NCBI GenBank assembly: GCA_946222885.1
Contig: CAMIAK010000005.1
Span: forward strand, 1-64,000
Length of the DNA stretch: 64,000 nucleotides
Direction: 5' to 3'
Origin: an uncultured Nesterenkonia sp.
GTDB taxonomy: Bacteria > Actinomycetota > Actinomycetes > Actinomycetales > Micrococcaceae
In this document: positions 31,930 to 39,256 of the stretch, piece by piece
Layout of the letters: every line of letters begins with the position of its first letter
Position numbering within the stretch: the stretch's first letter is position 1
Notes under the pieces: generated by a model
Told to the model about the DNA's origin: nothing
What the model saw: the letters and a program-made list of their open reading frames with translations, nothing else
Databases searched by the model: none
Translations under genes and position numbers: made by a program

Positions 31930-33765
31930 ATGCTTCAGAGTTTCCATGACAGTCTGCGACTGAGGACGAATCCTCTCCTCTTCTTCTCCTCGTCAGCGAT
32001 CATGCTGGCCTTCGTCATCATCACTCTGATCATCCCCGAGCAGATGGGAGAGTTCTGGGGCACGGCCGCGGGCTGGATCTTCCAGAACTTCGGATGGTTC
32101 TTCATCTTCGGCGTCACCGTCTTCCTGCTCTTCCTCATCTACATCGGCTTCAGCCGCTTCGGCCGGCTCAAGCTCGGCGCCGATGAGGAGAAGCCCAAGC
32201 ATTCTGACCTGGCCTGGTTCGGCATGCTCTTCGCCGCAGGCATCGGCACCATCCTGATGTTCTGGGCGGTCGCGGAGCCCGCCAACCACTTCGCGGTGCC
32301 CCCGCGGGGTGAGGAGCTCGGCATCGAAGGCGGGACCGAGGAGGCCGCGCGCGACGCCATCGGCTTCACGCTCTACCACTTCGGCCTGCACACCTGGACG
32401 ATCTTCGCGCTGCCCGGCCTGGCCTTCGCCTACTTCATCTACAAGAGGAACCTGCCGCCGCGGGTCTCCTCGCTGTTCCAGCCCATCCTGGGCGACGGCA
32501 TCCACGGGCCCGTGGGCAAGGCCATCGACATCTTCGCCATCGTGGGCACCATCTTCGGCATCGGCATGTCCATCGGTCTGGGCACCACCCAGGTGCACGC
32601 CGGGCTCGCCGCCCGCTTCGACTTCACCGAGGCGGACTGGGGCAGGCTGGTCGTCATCGGAGTGGTCACCGTGGTGGCCACCGTCTCGGCGGTGCTGGGC
32701 ATCGACCGGGGGATCAAGATCCTCTCCAACTTCAACATCGGCGTCAGCGTCCTGCTGCTGCTGTTCGTGATCCTCACCGGCCCCACGATCTTCCTGCTGC
32801 GCGGCATGATCGAGTCCGCCGGCACCTACGCCTCCATCCTTCCTGAGGTGGCCCTGTGGAACGACACCTTCGGGGACACCGGATGGCAGCAGGACTGGAC
32901 CATCTTCTACTGGGGCTGGACCATCTCCTGGGCACCCTTCGTGGGCATCTTCATCGCCCGCATCTCCCGCGGCCGCAGCGTCCGCCAGTTCGTGGCTGGC
33001 GTGCTCGCCCTGCCGACCCTGTTCACCATCGTCTGGTTCGGCACCTGGGCCTCGGCGGTCTTCGACATCGAGTTCTCCTCCGGCGACCCGCTGGGTGAGG
33101 GCGGCCTGGTGGACTCCGTGCTCGAGGACGGGGCCGAGACCTCCATGTTCGCCCTGCTCGAGCACTTCCCGCTGGCCACGCTGACCTCCGCGGTCGCCAT
33201 CATGCTGGTCGGCATCTTCTTCATCACCTCGCTGGACTCCGCCTCCCTGGTGCTGGACGACATGTGCAACGGCTACGACGGCGAAGGCCGCCCGAAGGGC
33301 ACCACCGCACCCCACCAGCGGGCCATCTGGGCCCTCTACATCGGCGTGGTCGCCGCAGTGCTGCTGGTCTTCACCGGAGAGGGCGGCGTCGGGGTCCTCC
33401 GGGACGTGGCGCTGGTCTTCGGGCTGCCGTTCTTCATCCTGGCCTTCTTCATGATGTACAGCCTGCAGCGCGCCATGAAGGAGGACGCCGGCGAGCTCGG
33501 CTTCCTCAAGTCCCGCCGCTGGCTGCAGACCCTCCCGCCGGAGGAGTACGAGCGCCGCATGGAGGAGGGCGACGAGACCCTCGTCGAGGCAGTGGTCGCC
33601 CCCGACTACGCCGAAGGCACCCAGCCGGAGAACGCCCCCGAGGTCGAGCACGTCGAGCAGCCTCCCGTCGTGGAGGAGTACCGCATCCGGACCGGGGAGA
33701 CCCAGGCTGTGGATCCGGTGACGGGTGAGCCTGTAGAAGGACCCGGGGAGGATCCTCGGAGTTGA
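31930..33765 (+). CDS. BCCT-family betaine/choline/carnitine transporter
   Basis: The product is about 611 aa with some twelve predicted membrane helices. Family landmarks are MLFAAGIGTILMFWAVAEP (third helix region), GIGMSIGLGTTQVHAGL and the tryptophan motif WTISWAPFVGIFIARISRGR of the substrate pathway. Members import glycine betaine, choline or carnitine with Na+ or H+, often for osmoprotection. The TM3 glycine stretch differs from the BetP form (GMGIG) and reads GIGTI, so substrate or ion coupling may differ. The acidic C-terminal tail of about 70 residues is cytoplasmic. ATG at 31930 has GAAAGG 7 nt upstream. Confidence 0.93.
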   Translation: MLQSFHDSLRLRTNPLLFFSSSAIMLAFVIITLIIPEQMGEFWGTAAGWIFQNFGWFFIFGVTVFLLFLIYIGFSRFGRLKLGADEEKPKHSDLAWFGMLFAAGIGTILMFWAVAEPANHFAVPPRGEELGIEGGTEEAARDAIGFTLYHFGLHTWTIFALPGLAFAYFIYKRNLPPRVSSLFQPILGDGIHGPVGKAIDIFAIVGTIFGIGMSIGLGTTQVHAGLAARFDFTEADWGRLVVIGVVTVVATVSAVLGIDRGIKILSNFNIGVSVLLLLFVILTGPTIFLLRGMIESAGTYASILPEVALWNDTFGDTGWQQDWTIFYWGWTISWAPFVGIFIARISRGRSVRQFVAGVLALPTLFTIVWFGTWASAVFDIEFSSGDPLGEGGLVDSVLEDGAETSMFALLEHFPLATLTSAVAIMLVGIFFITSLDSASLVLDDMCNGYDGEGRPKGTTAPHQRAIWALYIGVVAAVLLVFTGEGGVGVLRDVALVFGLPFFILAFFMMYSLQRAMKEDAGELGFLKSRRWLQTLPPEEYERRMEEGDETLVEAVVAPDYAEGTQPENAPEVEHVEQPPVVEEYRIRTGETQAVDPVTGEPVEGPGEDPRS

Positions 33766-33786
33766 TGCTCTGAGCCACTGATCGAC

Positions 33787-33898
33787 GAAGAGGGGCGGAT
33801 GTCTCGCTTTCCTTAGATCGCGAAGCGCACCACGCTGGCGCGTGTTGCGAAACCCTTCGCTCACACAAGGAATCCTTGCGAGACAGCCGCCCCTCTTC
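33787..33898. repeat. 112-nt nested imperfect palindrome between the BCCT gene and coaE
   Basis: Five nested stems fold the whole interval: GAAGAGGGGCGG/CCGCCCCTCTTC, TGTCTCGC/GCGAGACA, TTCCTT/AAGGAA, GCGAAG/CTTCGC, and CGCACCACGC with GCGTGTTGCG (one mismatch) around a 4-nt loop. It could be the BCCT terminator, a structured RNA or a small inverted-repeat element. No T-tract or second copy was seen. Confidence 0.7.
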
Positions 33899-33922
33899 TC
33901 GTGCCCGGGAACGCCTGCCCCT

Positions 33923-33941
33923 ACCCCCTAAAGTAGGGGGT
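33923..33941 (+). promoter_or_regulatory. Hairpin covering the coaE start region
   Basis: ACCCCCTA and TAGGGGGT form a perfect 8-bp inverted repeat around AAG. The right arm contains the G-rich ribosome site just before the coaE start, so it could block initiation; TAAAGT inside it could also be a -10 box. Confidence 0.45.
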
Positions 33942-33942
33942 G

Positions 33943-34557
33943 ATGAGTTCATTTCTGAGTGTGGGGCTGACTGGGGGGATTGCTTCGGGGAAGTCGGTGG
34001 TCTCGGCCCGGATGGCGGAGTTGGGTGCTCTGATCATCGACGCCGACGTGCTGGCCCGTGAGGCGCTGGCGCCGGGGAGCGGGGGACTGGCGGAGGTCGT
34101 GGAGGTCTTCGGGCAGGACGTCCTCGCCGAGGACGGTTCGCTGGACCGGCCGGCGCTGGGACGGATCGTCTTCGCCGATGAGGCGGCGCGGGAGAGGCTC
34201 AACGGGATCGTCCACCCGCGGGTGCGGGCCGAGGCTGCGAGGCTGCGGGAGCAGGCGGAGCCGGGCGCTGTGGTGGTAGAGGACATCCCGCTGCTGGTGG
34301 AGACCGGGCAGCAGGACCGGTTCGACGTCGTCGTGGTGGTCCAGGCCCCTGAGCAGGAGCGGATCCGACGGATCGTGGAGGACCGGGACGGCAGCGAGGA
34401 GGATGCGCGGGCGCGCATCGCCGCCCAGGCCACCGACGCCCAGCGGCAGGCCGCGGCCGACGTCGTGCTGGAGAACACCGGAAGCCTGGAGCAGCTGCGC
34501 GGGCAGGTCGATGAGCTGATGGAGAAACTCACAGCGCAGGCGGCCGCACGCGCGTAA
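33943..34557 (+). CDS. coaE: Dephospho-CoA kinase
   Basis: CoaE phosphorylates dephospho-CoA, the last step to coenzyme A. The product is about 204 aa, with Walker A GLTGGIASGKSVVS at residues 8-21, IIDADVLAREAL, and VVEDIPLLVETGQQDRFDVVVVV. ATG at 33943 or GTG at 33940 are both possible, within the 3' arm of a hairpin. uvrB begins 9 nt downstream, and the coaE TAA stop is part of its -10 box. Confidence 0.95.
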   Translation: MSSFLSVGLTGGIASGKSVVSARMAELGALIIDADVLAREALAPGSGGLAEVVEVFGQDVLAEDGSLDRPALGRIVFADEAARERLNGIVHPRVRAEAARLREQAEPGAVVVEDIPLLVETGQQDRFDVVVVVQAPEQERIRRIVEDRDGSEEDARARIAAQATDAQRQAAADVVLENTGSLEQLRGQVDELMEKLTAQAAARA

Positions 34558-34560
34558 GCT
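34555..34560 (+). promoter_or_regulatory. -10 box of uvrB, built on the coaE stop codon
   Basis: TAAGCT, 6-nt gap, GTG at 34567. The first three bases are the coaE TAA stop. Confidence 0.5.
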
Positions 34561-34566
34561 GGTCCT

Positions 34567-36717
34567 GTGAGCTTGGCACCGAAGATCTCCCGGACCGTCG
34601 CACCCTTCGAAGTCGTCAGCCCGTATCAGCCTTCGGGCGATCAGCCCAAGGCCATCGAGGAGCTCGCCGAGCGGATCGAGGGCGGGGAGAAGGACGTCGT
34701 CCTCATGGGAGCCACCGGCACCGGAAAGTCCGCGACGGCGGCCTGGCTGGTCGAACGCATCCAGCGGCCCACGCTGATCATGGTGCAGAACAAGACGCTG
34801 GCCGCCCAGCTGGCCAACGAGTTCCGCGAGCTGCTGCCGAACAACGCCGTCGAGTACTTCGTCTCCTACTACGACTACTACCAGCCGGAGGCCTACGTCC
34901 CGCAGACGGACACCTTCATCGAGAAGGACTCCTCCATCAACGAGGAGGTCGAACGCCTCCGCCACTCGGCCACCAACGCCCTGCTGACCCGGCGCGACGT
35001 CGTCGTGGTCGCCACCGTCTCCTGCATCTACGGCCTGGGCACCCCGGAGGAGTACATCGAGCAGATGGTGCCGGTGCGCCGGGGCGAGCAGATCGACCGG
35101 GACCAGCTGCTGCGGAAGTTCGTCACCATGCAGTACGTCCGCAATGACACCGACTTCCACCGCGGCACCTTCCGGGTCCGAGGGGACACCGTGGAGATCA
35201 TCCCCATGTACGAGGAGCTTGCGGTGCGCATCGAGTTCTTCGGCGACGAGATCGAGGCGATCCACACCCTCCACCCGCTCACCGGCACCGTGGTGCGCGA
35301 GGAGGAGGAGATGTACATCTTCCCTGCCAGCCATTATGTGGCCGGCGACGACCGGATGGCCGCAGCCATCACCCGGATCGAGGACGAGCTGCGCGAGCGG
35401 CTGGCCGAGCTGGAGTCCCAGGACAGGCTGCTGGAGGCCCAGCGGCTGCGCATGCGTACCACCTATGACCTCGAGATGATGCAGCAGATGGGCTTCTGCA
35501 ACGGCATCGAGAACTACTCCCGGCACATCGACGGGCGCGGGCCCGGGTCCGCGCCGCACTGCCTGCTGGACTACTTCCCGGACGACTTCCTGCTGATCGT
35601 GGACGAGTCCCATGTGACCATCCCGCAGATCGGCGGCATGTACGAGGGCGACATGTCGCGGAAGCGCACCCTGGTGGAGCACGGCTTCCGGCTGCCCAGC
35701 GCCATGGACAACCGGCCGCTGAAGTGGGACGAGTTCCTGGAGCGCATCGGCCAGACCGTCTACCTCTCCGCGACCCCCGGAAACTATGAGCTCTCCCAGT
35801 CCGACGGCGTGGTGGAGCAGATCATCCGCCCCACCGGCCTGGTCGACCCGGAGATCGTGGTCAAGCCCACCAAGGGCCAGATCGACGACCTGCTCGGCGA
35901 GATCCGCACCCGCACCGACGCCGACGAGCGCGTCCTGGTGACCACCCTCACCAAGCGGATGGCCGAGGACCTCACCGAGTACCTGCTGGAGCACGGGGTG
36001 AAGGTCGAATACCTGCACTCCGATGTGGACACCCTCAAGCGCATCGAGATCCTGCGTGAGCTGCGCAAGGGCACCTACGACGTGGTCGTCGGCATCAACC
36101 TGCTGCGTGAGGGGCTGGACCTGCCGGAGGTCTCCCTGGTGGCGATCCTGGACGCGGACAAGGAGGGCTTCCTGCGCTCGACCACCTCGCTGATCCAGAC
36201 CATCGGCCGCGCCGCCCGCAACGTGCAGGGCCAGGTGCATATGTACGCCGACCGGATCACCGACTCCATGCGGTACGCGATCGATGAGACCGAACGACGC
36301 CGGCAGATCCAGATCGCCTACAACGAGGAGCACGGGATCGATCCGGCCCCGCTGCAGAAGAAGATCGCTGACATCACCGATCAGCTGGCCCGGGAGGACG
36401 CCGACACCGCCGACCTGCTCCAGGGCATGGGAGGCCTGGCCACCGGGTTCCAGTACGGCAAGGGACACCGCGGCTGGACCGGGTTCCAGAAGGACGAGGA
36501 GGGTGCCGGGGCCGAGGGGGCCGAGGTGCAGCAGGCTGCCGGCTCCGACAGCGTCGCCTCGAACACGCCGGCCAAGGACCTCGCGGATCTCATCGCCCAG
36601 ATGACCGAGCAGATGCACAACGCGGCCGAAGAGCTGAACTTCGAGCTCGCAGCGCGGCTGCGTGATGAGATCGGTGACCTCAAGAAGGAGCTGCGCCAGA
36701 TGAAGGCGGCCGAGTAG
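34567..36717 (+). CDS. uvrB: UvrABC system protein B
   Basis: UvrB is the damage-verifying helicase of nucleotide excision repair: loaded by UvrA, it recruits UvrC. The 716-aa product has Walker A GATGTGKSATA (about residue 49), the beta-hairpin YYDYYQPEAY that clamps DNA, the DESH box IVDESHVTIPQIG, C-terminal helicase motifs and a UVR domain near the C-terminus (about 665-705) for UvrC binding. The GTG start has no ribosome site. No LexA-type box was seen here, unlike uvrA. Confidence 0.97.
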   Translation: MSLAPKISRTVAPFEVVSPYQPSGDQPKAIEELAERIEGGEKDVVLMGATGTGKSATAAWLVERIQRPTLIMVQNKTLAAQLANEFRELLPNNAVEYFVSYYDYYQPEAYVPQTDTFIEKDSSINEEVERLRHSATNALLTRRDVVVVATVSCIYGLGTPEEYIEQMVPVRRGEQIDRDQLLRKFVTMQYVRNDTDFHRGTFRVRGDTVEIIPMYEELAVRIEFFGDEIEAIHTLHPLTGTVVREEEEMYIFPASHYVAGDDRMAAAITRIEDELRERLAELESQDRLLEAQRLRMRTTYDLEMMQQMGFCNGIENYSRHIDGRGPGSAPHCLLDYFPDDFLLIVDESHVTIPQIGGMYEGDMSRKRTLVEHGFRLPSAMDNRPLKWDEFLERIGQTVYLSATPGNYELSQSDGVVEQIIRPTGLVDPEIVVKPTKGQIDDLLGEIRTRTDADERVLVTTLTKRMAEDLTEYLLEHGVKVEYLHSDVDTLKRIEILRELRKGTYDVVVGINLLREGLDLPEVSLVAILDADKEGFLRSTTSLIQTIGRAARNVQGQVHMYADRITDSMRYAIDETERRRQIQIAYNEEHGIDPAPLQKKIADITDQLAREDADTADLLQGMGGLATGFQYGKGHRGWTGFQKDEEGAGAEGAEVQQAAGSDSVASNTPAKDLADLIAQMTEQMHNAAEELNFELAARLRDEIGDLKKELRQMKAAE

Positions 36718-36740
36718 GGGCGCTCCCGGCCGCGGCGTCG

Positions 36741-37748
36741 TCAGCGGAAATGGGCGCTGATCAGCGTCGCGTGGGAATGCGCGCCCAGCCGCGCCAGCTG
36801 TCTCAAGGCAGGTGTCAGGGCTGTTCTGAGGATCCTCCGCGGGCCCCGGGCCCGGCGTCGCCAGATCACCGTGAACCGCAGCTCCGTCCCGCCGGGGACG
36901 GCGAAGAGCTCGGCGGTGCGCCGCTGCAGGGTACCGGGCCCGTCACTCTCAGCTGCGCTGCGGTCCAGGGCGGTGATCTCCCATTCCAGCAGATGGGGAG
37001 CGTCGGCCCGGCTCAGGACCAGCCGGCGTCGTCCTCCCCGCCGTCGGGGTGCTGGGCGTCGGCCGGTGCCGGTCTGTCCGGCAGGGACCGTCCAGCCGTC
37101 GCCGGGGGAGGGCACGCCCTCCTCGGGCTGTTCGGGCTCCAGCTCGCTCATCGAGCTGTCCCAGATCCGGATGTTCTCCGGGCGGATCAGGACGTCCCAG
37201 ATCTCTTGGGGCTCGGCGGGGACGAAGACGGTGCGTGAGCCGGCGACCTCGTCCCGGCCGGTGCGCCGTGCCGCACGGGAGGAAGGCCCTGTCGCCTCCA
37301 GTGCGGCCCGCACCTGCTCCCGGTCTGTGCCCAGCCGCTGCAGGAGCTCCTCGATCATGCCGCTCGGCTCCTCCAGCAGCTCGCGCAGCACCGCCGCGGC
37401 ATCGCCCTGCTTCTTCTTCTCCAGGGCGGCTTTCATCACGGCAGCGGCCCGCTCGGTCAGGTCCCCGCCGCGCTGGGTCTCATAGAGGGTGATGCCGTGC
37501 GCCGGGGGAGAGGCGTCCACGCCCAGAGTGAACAGGCCTTCGACGTGCAGCTGCTCCGCGGCGGCACGGGCGCCCTCAAGAGTGATGCCCAGGCTCCGCA
37601 GCGCACGGCCGGCAGGCTGTTCGGAGAGCAGCACCGCCAGGAAGAGATGCTCCAGGTCTGCCTCCGTCCGGGATTGGCGGGAGGCCTCCTCCATGGCGTG
37701 CATCTGCAGGGTGAAGACGGTGCCCAGGGCTGTTGACGTGCGCTTCAT
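36741..37748 (-). CDS. Clp N-terminal domain protein fused to an SRPBCC/START-like domain
   Basis: The 335-aa protein has two Clp-N repeats (about residues 1-75 and 95-155; HLFLAVLLSEQPAGRALRSL and LTERAAAVMKAALEKKKQGD) but no AAA+ ATPase. A C-terminal domain (about 170-335), starting with TVFVPAEPQEIWDVLIRPEN, resembles the SRPBCC/START-like ligand-binding fold, with a long basic loop. In ClpC the N domain binds substrates and adaptors; mycobacterial ClpC2 is a Clp-N protein reported to soak up ClpC1-targeting antibiotics. An adaptor, decoy or sensor role is inferred. Its ATG overlaps the stop of the HTH gene by 4 nt, so the two are coupled. Confidence 0.78.
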   Translation of the reverse strand: MKRTSTALGTVFTLQMHAMEEASRQSRTEADLEHLFLAVLLSEQPAGRALRSLGITLEGARAAAEQLHVEGLFTLGVDASPPAHGITLYETQRGGDLTERAAAVMKAALEKKKQGDAAAVLRELLEEPSGMIEELLQRLGTDREQVRAALEATGPSSRAARRTGRDEVAGSRTVFVPAEPQEIWDVLIRPENIRIWDSSMSELEPEQPEEGVPSPGDGWTVPAGQTGTGRRPAPRRRGGRRRLVLSRADAPHLLEWEITALDRSAAESDGPGTLQRRTAELFAVPGGTELRFTVIWRRRARGPRRILRTALTPALRQLARLGAHSHATLISAHFR

Positions 37749-37996
37749 CGGTTCCTCCTGGGGATCGGGATGCTGCGGTCGACGCGCTTGGCGTACTTCT
37801 TGTGGACCGCCTGACGGCTCACGCCGAGGGCGTCGGCGATCTCCTGCCAGCTCATGCCGGCGCGCAGGGCGGCCTCCACCTGCTGCAGCTCCAGGGTGTC
37901 GGCCAGGGTGCGCAGCGAGGCCACCGCCCGCAGGCCTTCCCGGGGGTCGCTGGTGTCCGCCGCGGCGGCTGCCGCCCGGGTGCCGTCGATGTCCAT
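37745..37996 (-). CDS. Small helix-turn-helix protein, first gene of the HTH/Clp-N pair
   Basis: The 83-aa protein carries a helix-turn-helix at about residues 47-70 (MSWQEIADALGVSRQAVHKK) followed by a basic end. It is likely a dimeric DNA-binding protein. The ATG at 37996 is leaderless: TAGGTT ends 6 nt upstream, with TTGACA 18 nt further. Both promoter boxes sit in near-identical 16-bp sites, suggesting it represses itself and the Clp-N gene. Similar small HTH proteins next to Clp-N genes occur in other actinobacteria; specific function unknown. Confidence 0.78.
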   Translation of the reverse strand: MDIDGTRAAAAAADTSDPREGLRAVASLRTLADTLELQQVEAALRAGMSWQEIADALGVSRQAVHKKYAKRVDRSIPIPRRNR

Positions 37997-37997
37997 G

Positions 37998-38041
37998 TTG
38001 TCAACCTAGGTTGCTCTGAGGTCACTTGTCAACTGAAGTTG
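37998..38041 (-). promoter_or_regulatory. Promoter of the HTH gene with two 12-bp palindromic operators
   Basis: On the minus strand, TTGACA (38032-38027), an 18-nt spacer and TAGGTT (38008-38003) precede ATG 37996 by 6 nt. The perfect palindrome CAACCTAGGTTG (38002-38013) covers the -10, and CAACTGAAGTTG (38030-38041) abuts the -35. Both are preceded on the plus strand by TTGT, giving a 28-bp direct spacing. Confidence 0.75.
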
Positions 38042-38085
38042 CTATGCGAGGACGGCCGCAGATGCTCCTTGGGCCGGAGCAGGAG

Positions 38086-38091
38086 TATCAT
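38086..38091 (+). promoter_or_regulatory. Possible -10 box for the terC leader
   Basis: TATCAT lies about 10 nt before the riboswitch aptamer begins; the -35 is not clear. Confidence 0.35.
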
Positions 38092-38097
38092 CAGAGG

Positions 38098-38202
38098 TGC
38101 GCGGGGGAGTACCCCTTCTGCGCTGTGGACGTCATCACGCGGGGCACCGATGCCTCCGCCGGACACAGCGGGCCCGTCCGGCAGGATCCTGCCGGACGGG
38201 CC
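38098..38202 (+). promoter_or_regulatory. yybP-ykoY (Mn2+) riboswitch-like leader of terC with palindromic expression platform
   Basis: GGGGAGTA (38104-38111) is the hallmark of yybP-ykoY RNAs, followed by GTCATCACGC (38131-38140). CGCTGTG (38121-38127) pairs with CACAGCG (38164-38170), enclosing a GGGGCA/TGCCTC hairpin. A perfect 32-nt palindrome at 38171-38202 (14-bp stem, GATC loop) follows directly and could be the switching hairpin. TerC genes are classic yybP-ykoY targets. Mn2+ sensing is inferred from the family. Confidence 0.65.
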
Positions 38203-38248
38203 GGAGAGACCCGCGACGCTGCTCCGCACGTCGCGAAAGGCTCCTCCC

Positions 38249-39256
38249 ATGGAGATCACACCGCTCATCTGGACCGTCACGCTCGCCCTCATCATCGGCC
38301 TGCTGGTCTTCGACTATGTCTTCCACGTCCGCAGGGCCCATGTGCCCACCATCGGTGAGGCCGCCCTCTGGTCCTCCGTCTACATCGGGATCGCCCTGGT
38401 CTTCGGACTGGGCTTCATCATCCTCGGTGACCACCAGCACGCCGTGGAGTACTACGCCGGCTACCTGACCGAGAAGGCGCTGAGCGTGGACAACCTCTTC
38501 GTCTTCCTGGTCATCATGGCCTCCTTCAAGGTCCCCCGGGAGTACCAGCAGAAGGTCCTGCTCTTCGGCATCACCTTCGCGCTCATATCGCGCACGGCCC
38601 TCATCTTCCTGGGCGCGGCGATCATCGAACGCTTCTCCGGCGTCTTCTACCTCTTCGGCGTCGCCCTGCTGCTGGTGGCCGGCCAGCAGCTCCGCGGCCA
38701 GCTCACCGGGGACAAGAAGGGCAGGGACGAGGCCGACAACATCATGATCCGGCTGGCCACCCGTGTTCTGCCCAGTTCGGAGGACTACCACGGCGACCGG
38801 CCCCTCACCCGCGTGGAGGGCCGGAGGCTCATGACTCCGATGCTGCTGGTGATGGTCGCCATCGGCGCCACCGACCTGCTCTTCGCCTTCGACTCCATCC
38901 CGGCGATCTTCGGGCTCACCCAGGAGCCCTATATCGTCTTCACCGCCACCGCCTTCTCCCTGATGGGGCTGCGGCAGCTCTACTTCCTGATCGACGGTCT
39001 GCTGGACCGGCTGGTCCACCTCTCCTTCGGCCTGGCTGCAATCCTGGGCTTCATCGGGATCAAGCTCATCCTGCATGCCCTGCATGAGAACACCCTGCCG
39101 TTCATCAGCGGCGGGCAGAGCGTCCCGGTCCGGGAGGTCCCCACCCTGCTCTCCCTGGTGGTGATCATGTCGATCCTCGCAGTCACCGTCGCGACCTCTC
39201 TGCTGAGTCCCCGGGGGCGTGCGCTCAGCCGCCCAGCTCGCCCACTCGGTCCATGA
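38249..39256 (+). CDS. TerC family integral membrane protein
   Basis: The 335-aa protein has about nine predicted membrane helices and TerC landmarks: TEKALSVDNLFVFLVIM (acidic residues in a membrane helix) and DLLFAFDSIPAIFGLTQEPYIVFTA. Some TerC proteins (Alx, YkoY, YceF type) export or help load Mn2+; tellurite resistance named the family. ATG at 38249 has GAAAGG 8 nt upstream. The riboswitch-like leader supports a Mn2+ role. Its 3' end overlaps the convergent helicase gene by 32 bp. Confidence 0.93.
   Translation: MEITPLIWTVTLALIIGLLVFDYVFHVRRAHVPTIGEAALWSSVYIGIALVFGLGFIILGDHQHAVEYYAGYLTEKALSVDNLFVFLVIMASFKVPREYQQKVLLFGITFALISRTALIFLGAAIIERFSGVFYLFGVALLLVAGQQLRGQLTGDKKGRDEADNIMIRLATRVLPSSEDYHGDRPLTRVEGRRLMTPMLLVMVAIGATDLLFAFDSIPAIFGLTQEPYIVFTATAFSLMGLRQLYFLIDGLLDRLVHLSFGLAAILGFIGIKLILHALHENTLPFISGGQSVPVREVPTLLSLVVIMSILAVTVATSLLSPRGRALSRPARPLGP

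Noticed and set aside
33923..33941. CsoR-type copper operator
   Set aside because: The G/C-tract palindrome is similar in look, but no copper genes are near and the site overlaps the coaE start; a hairpin is the simpler reading.
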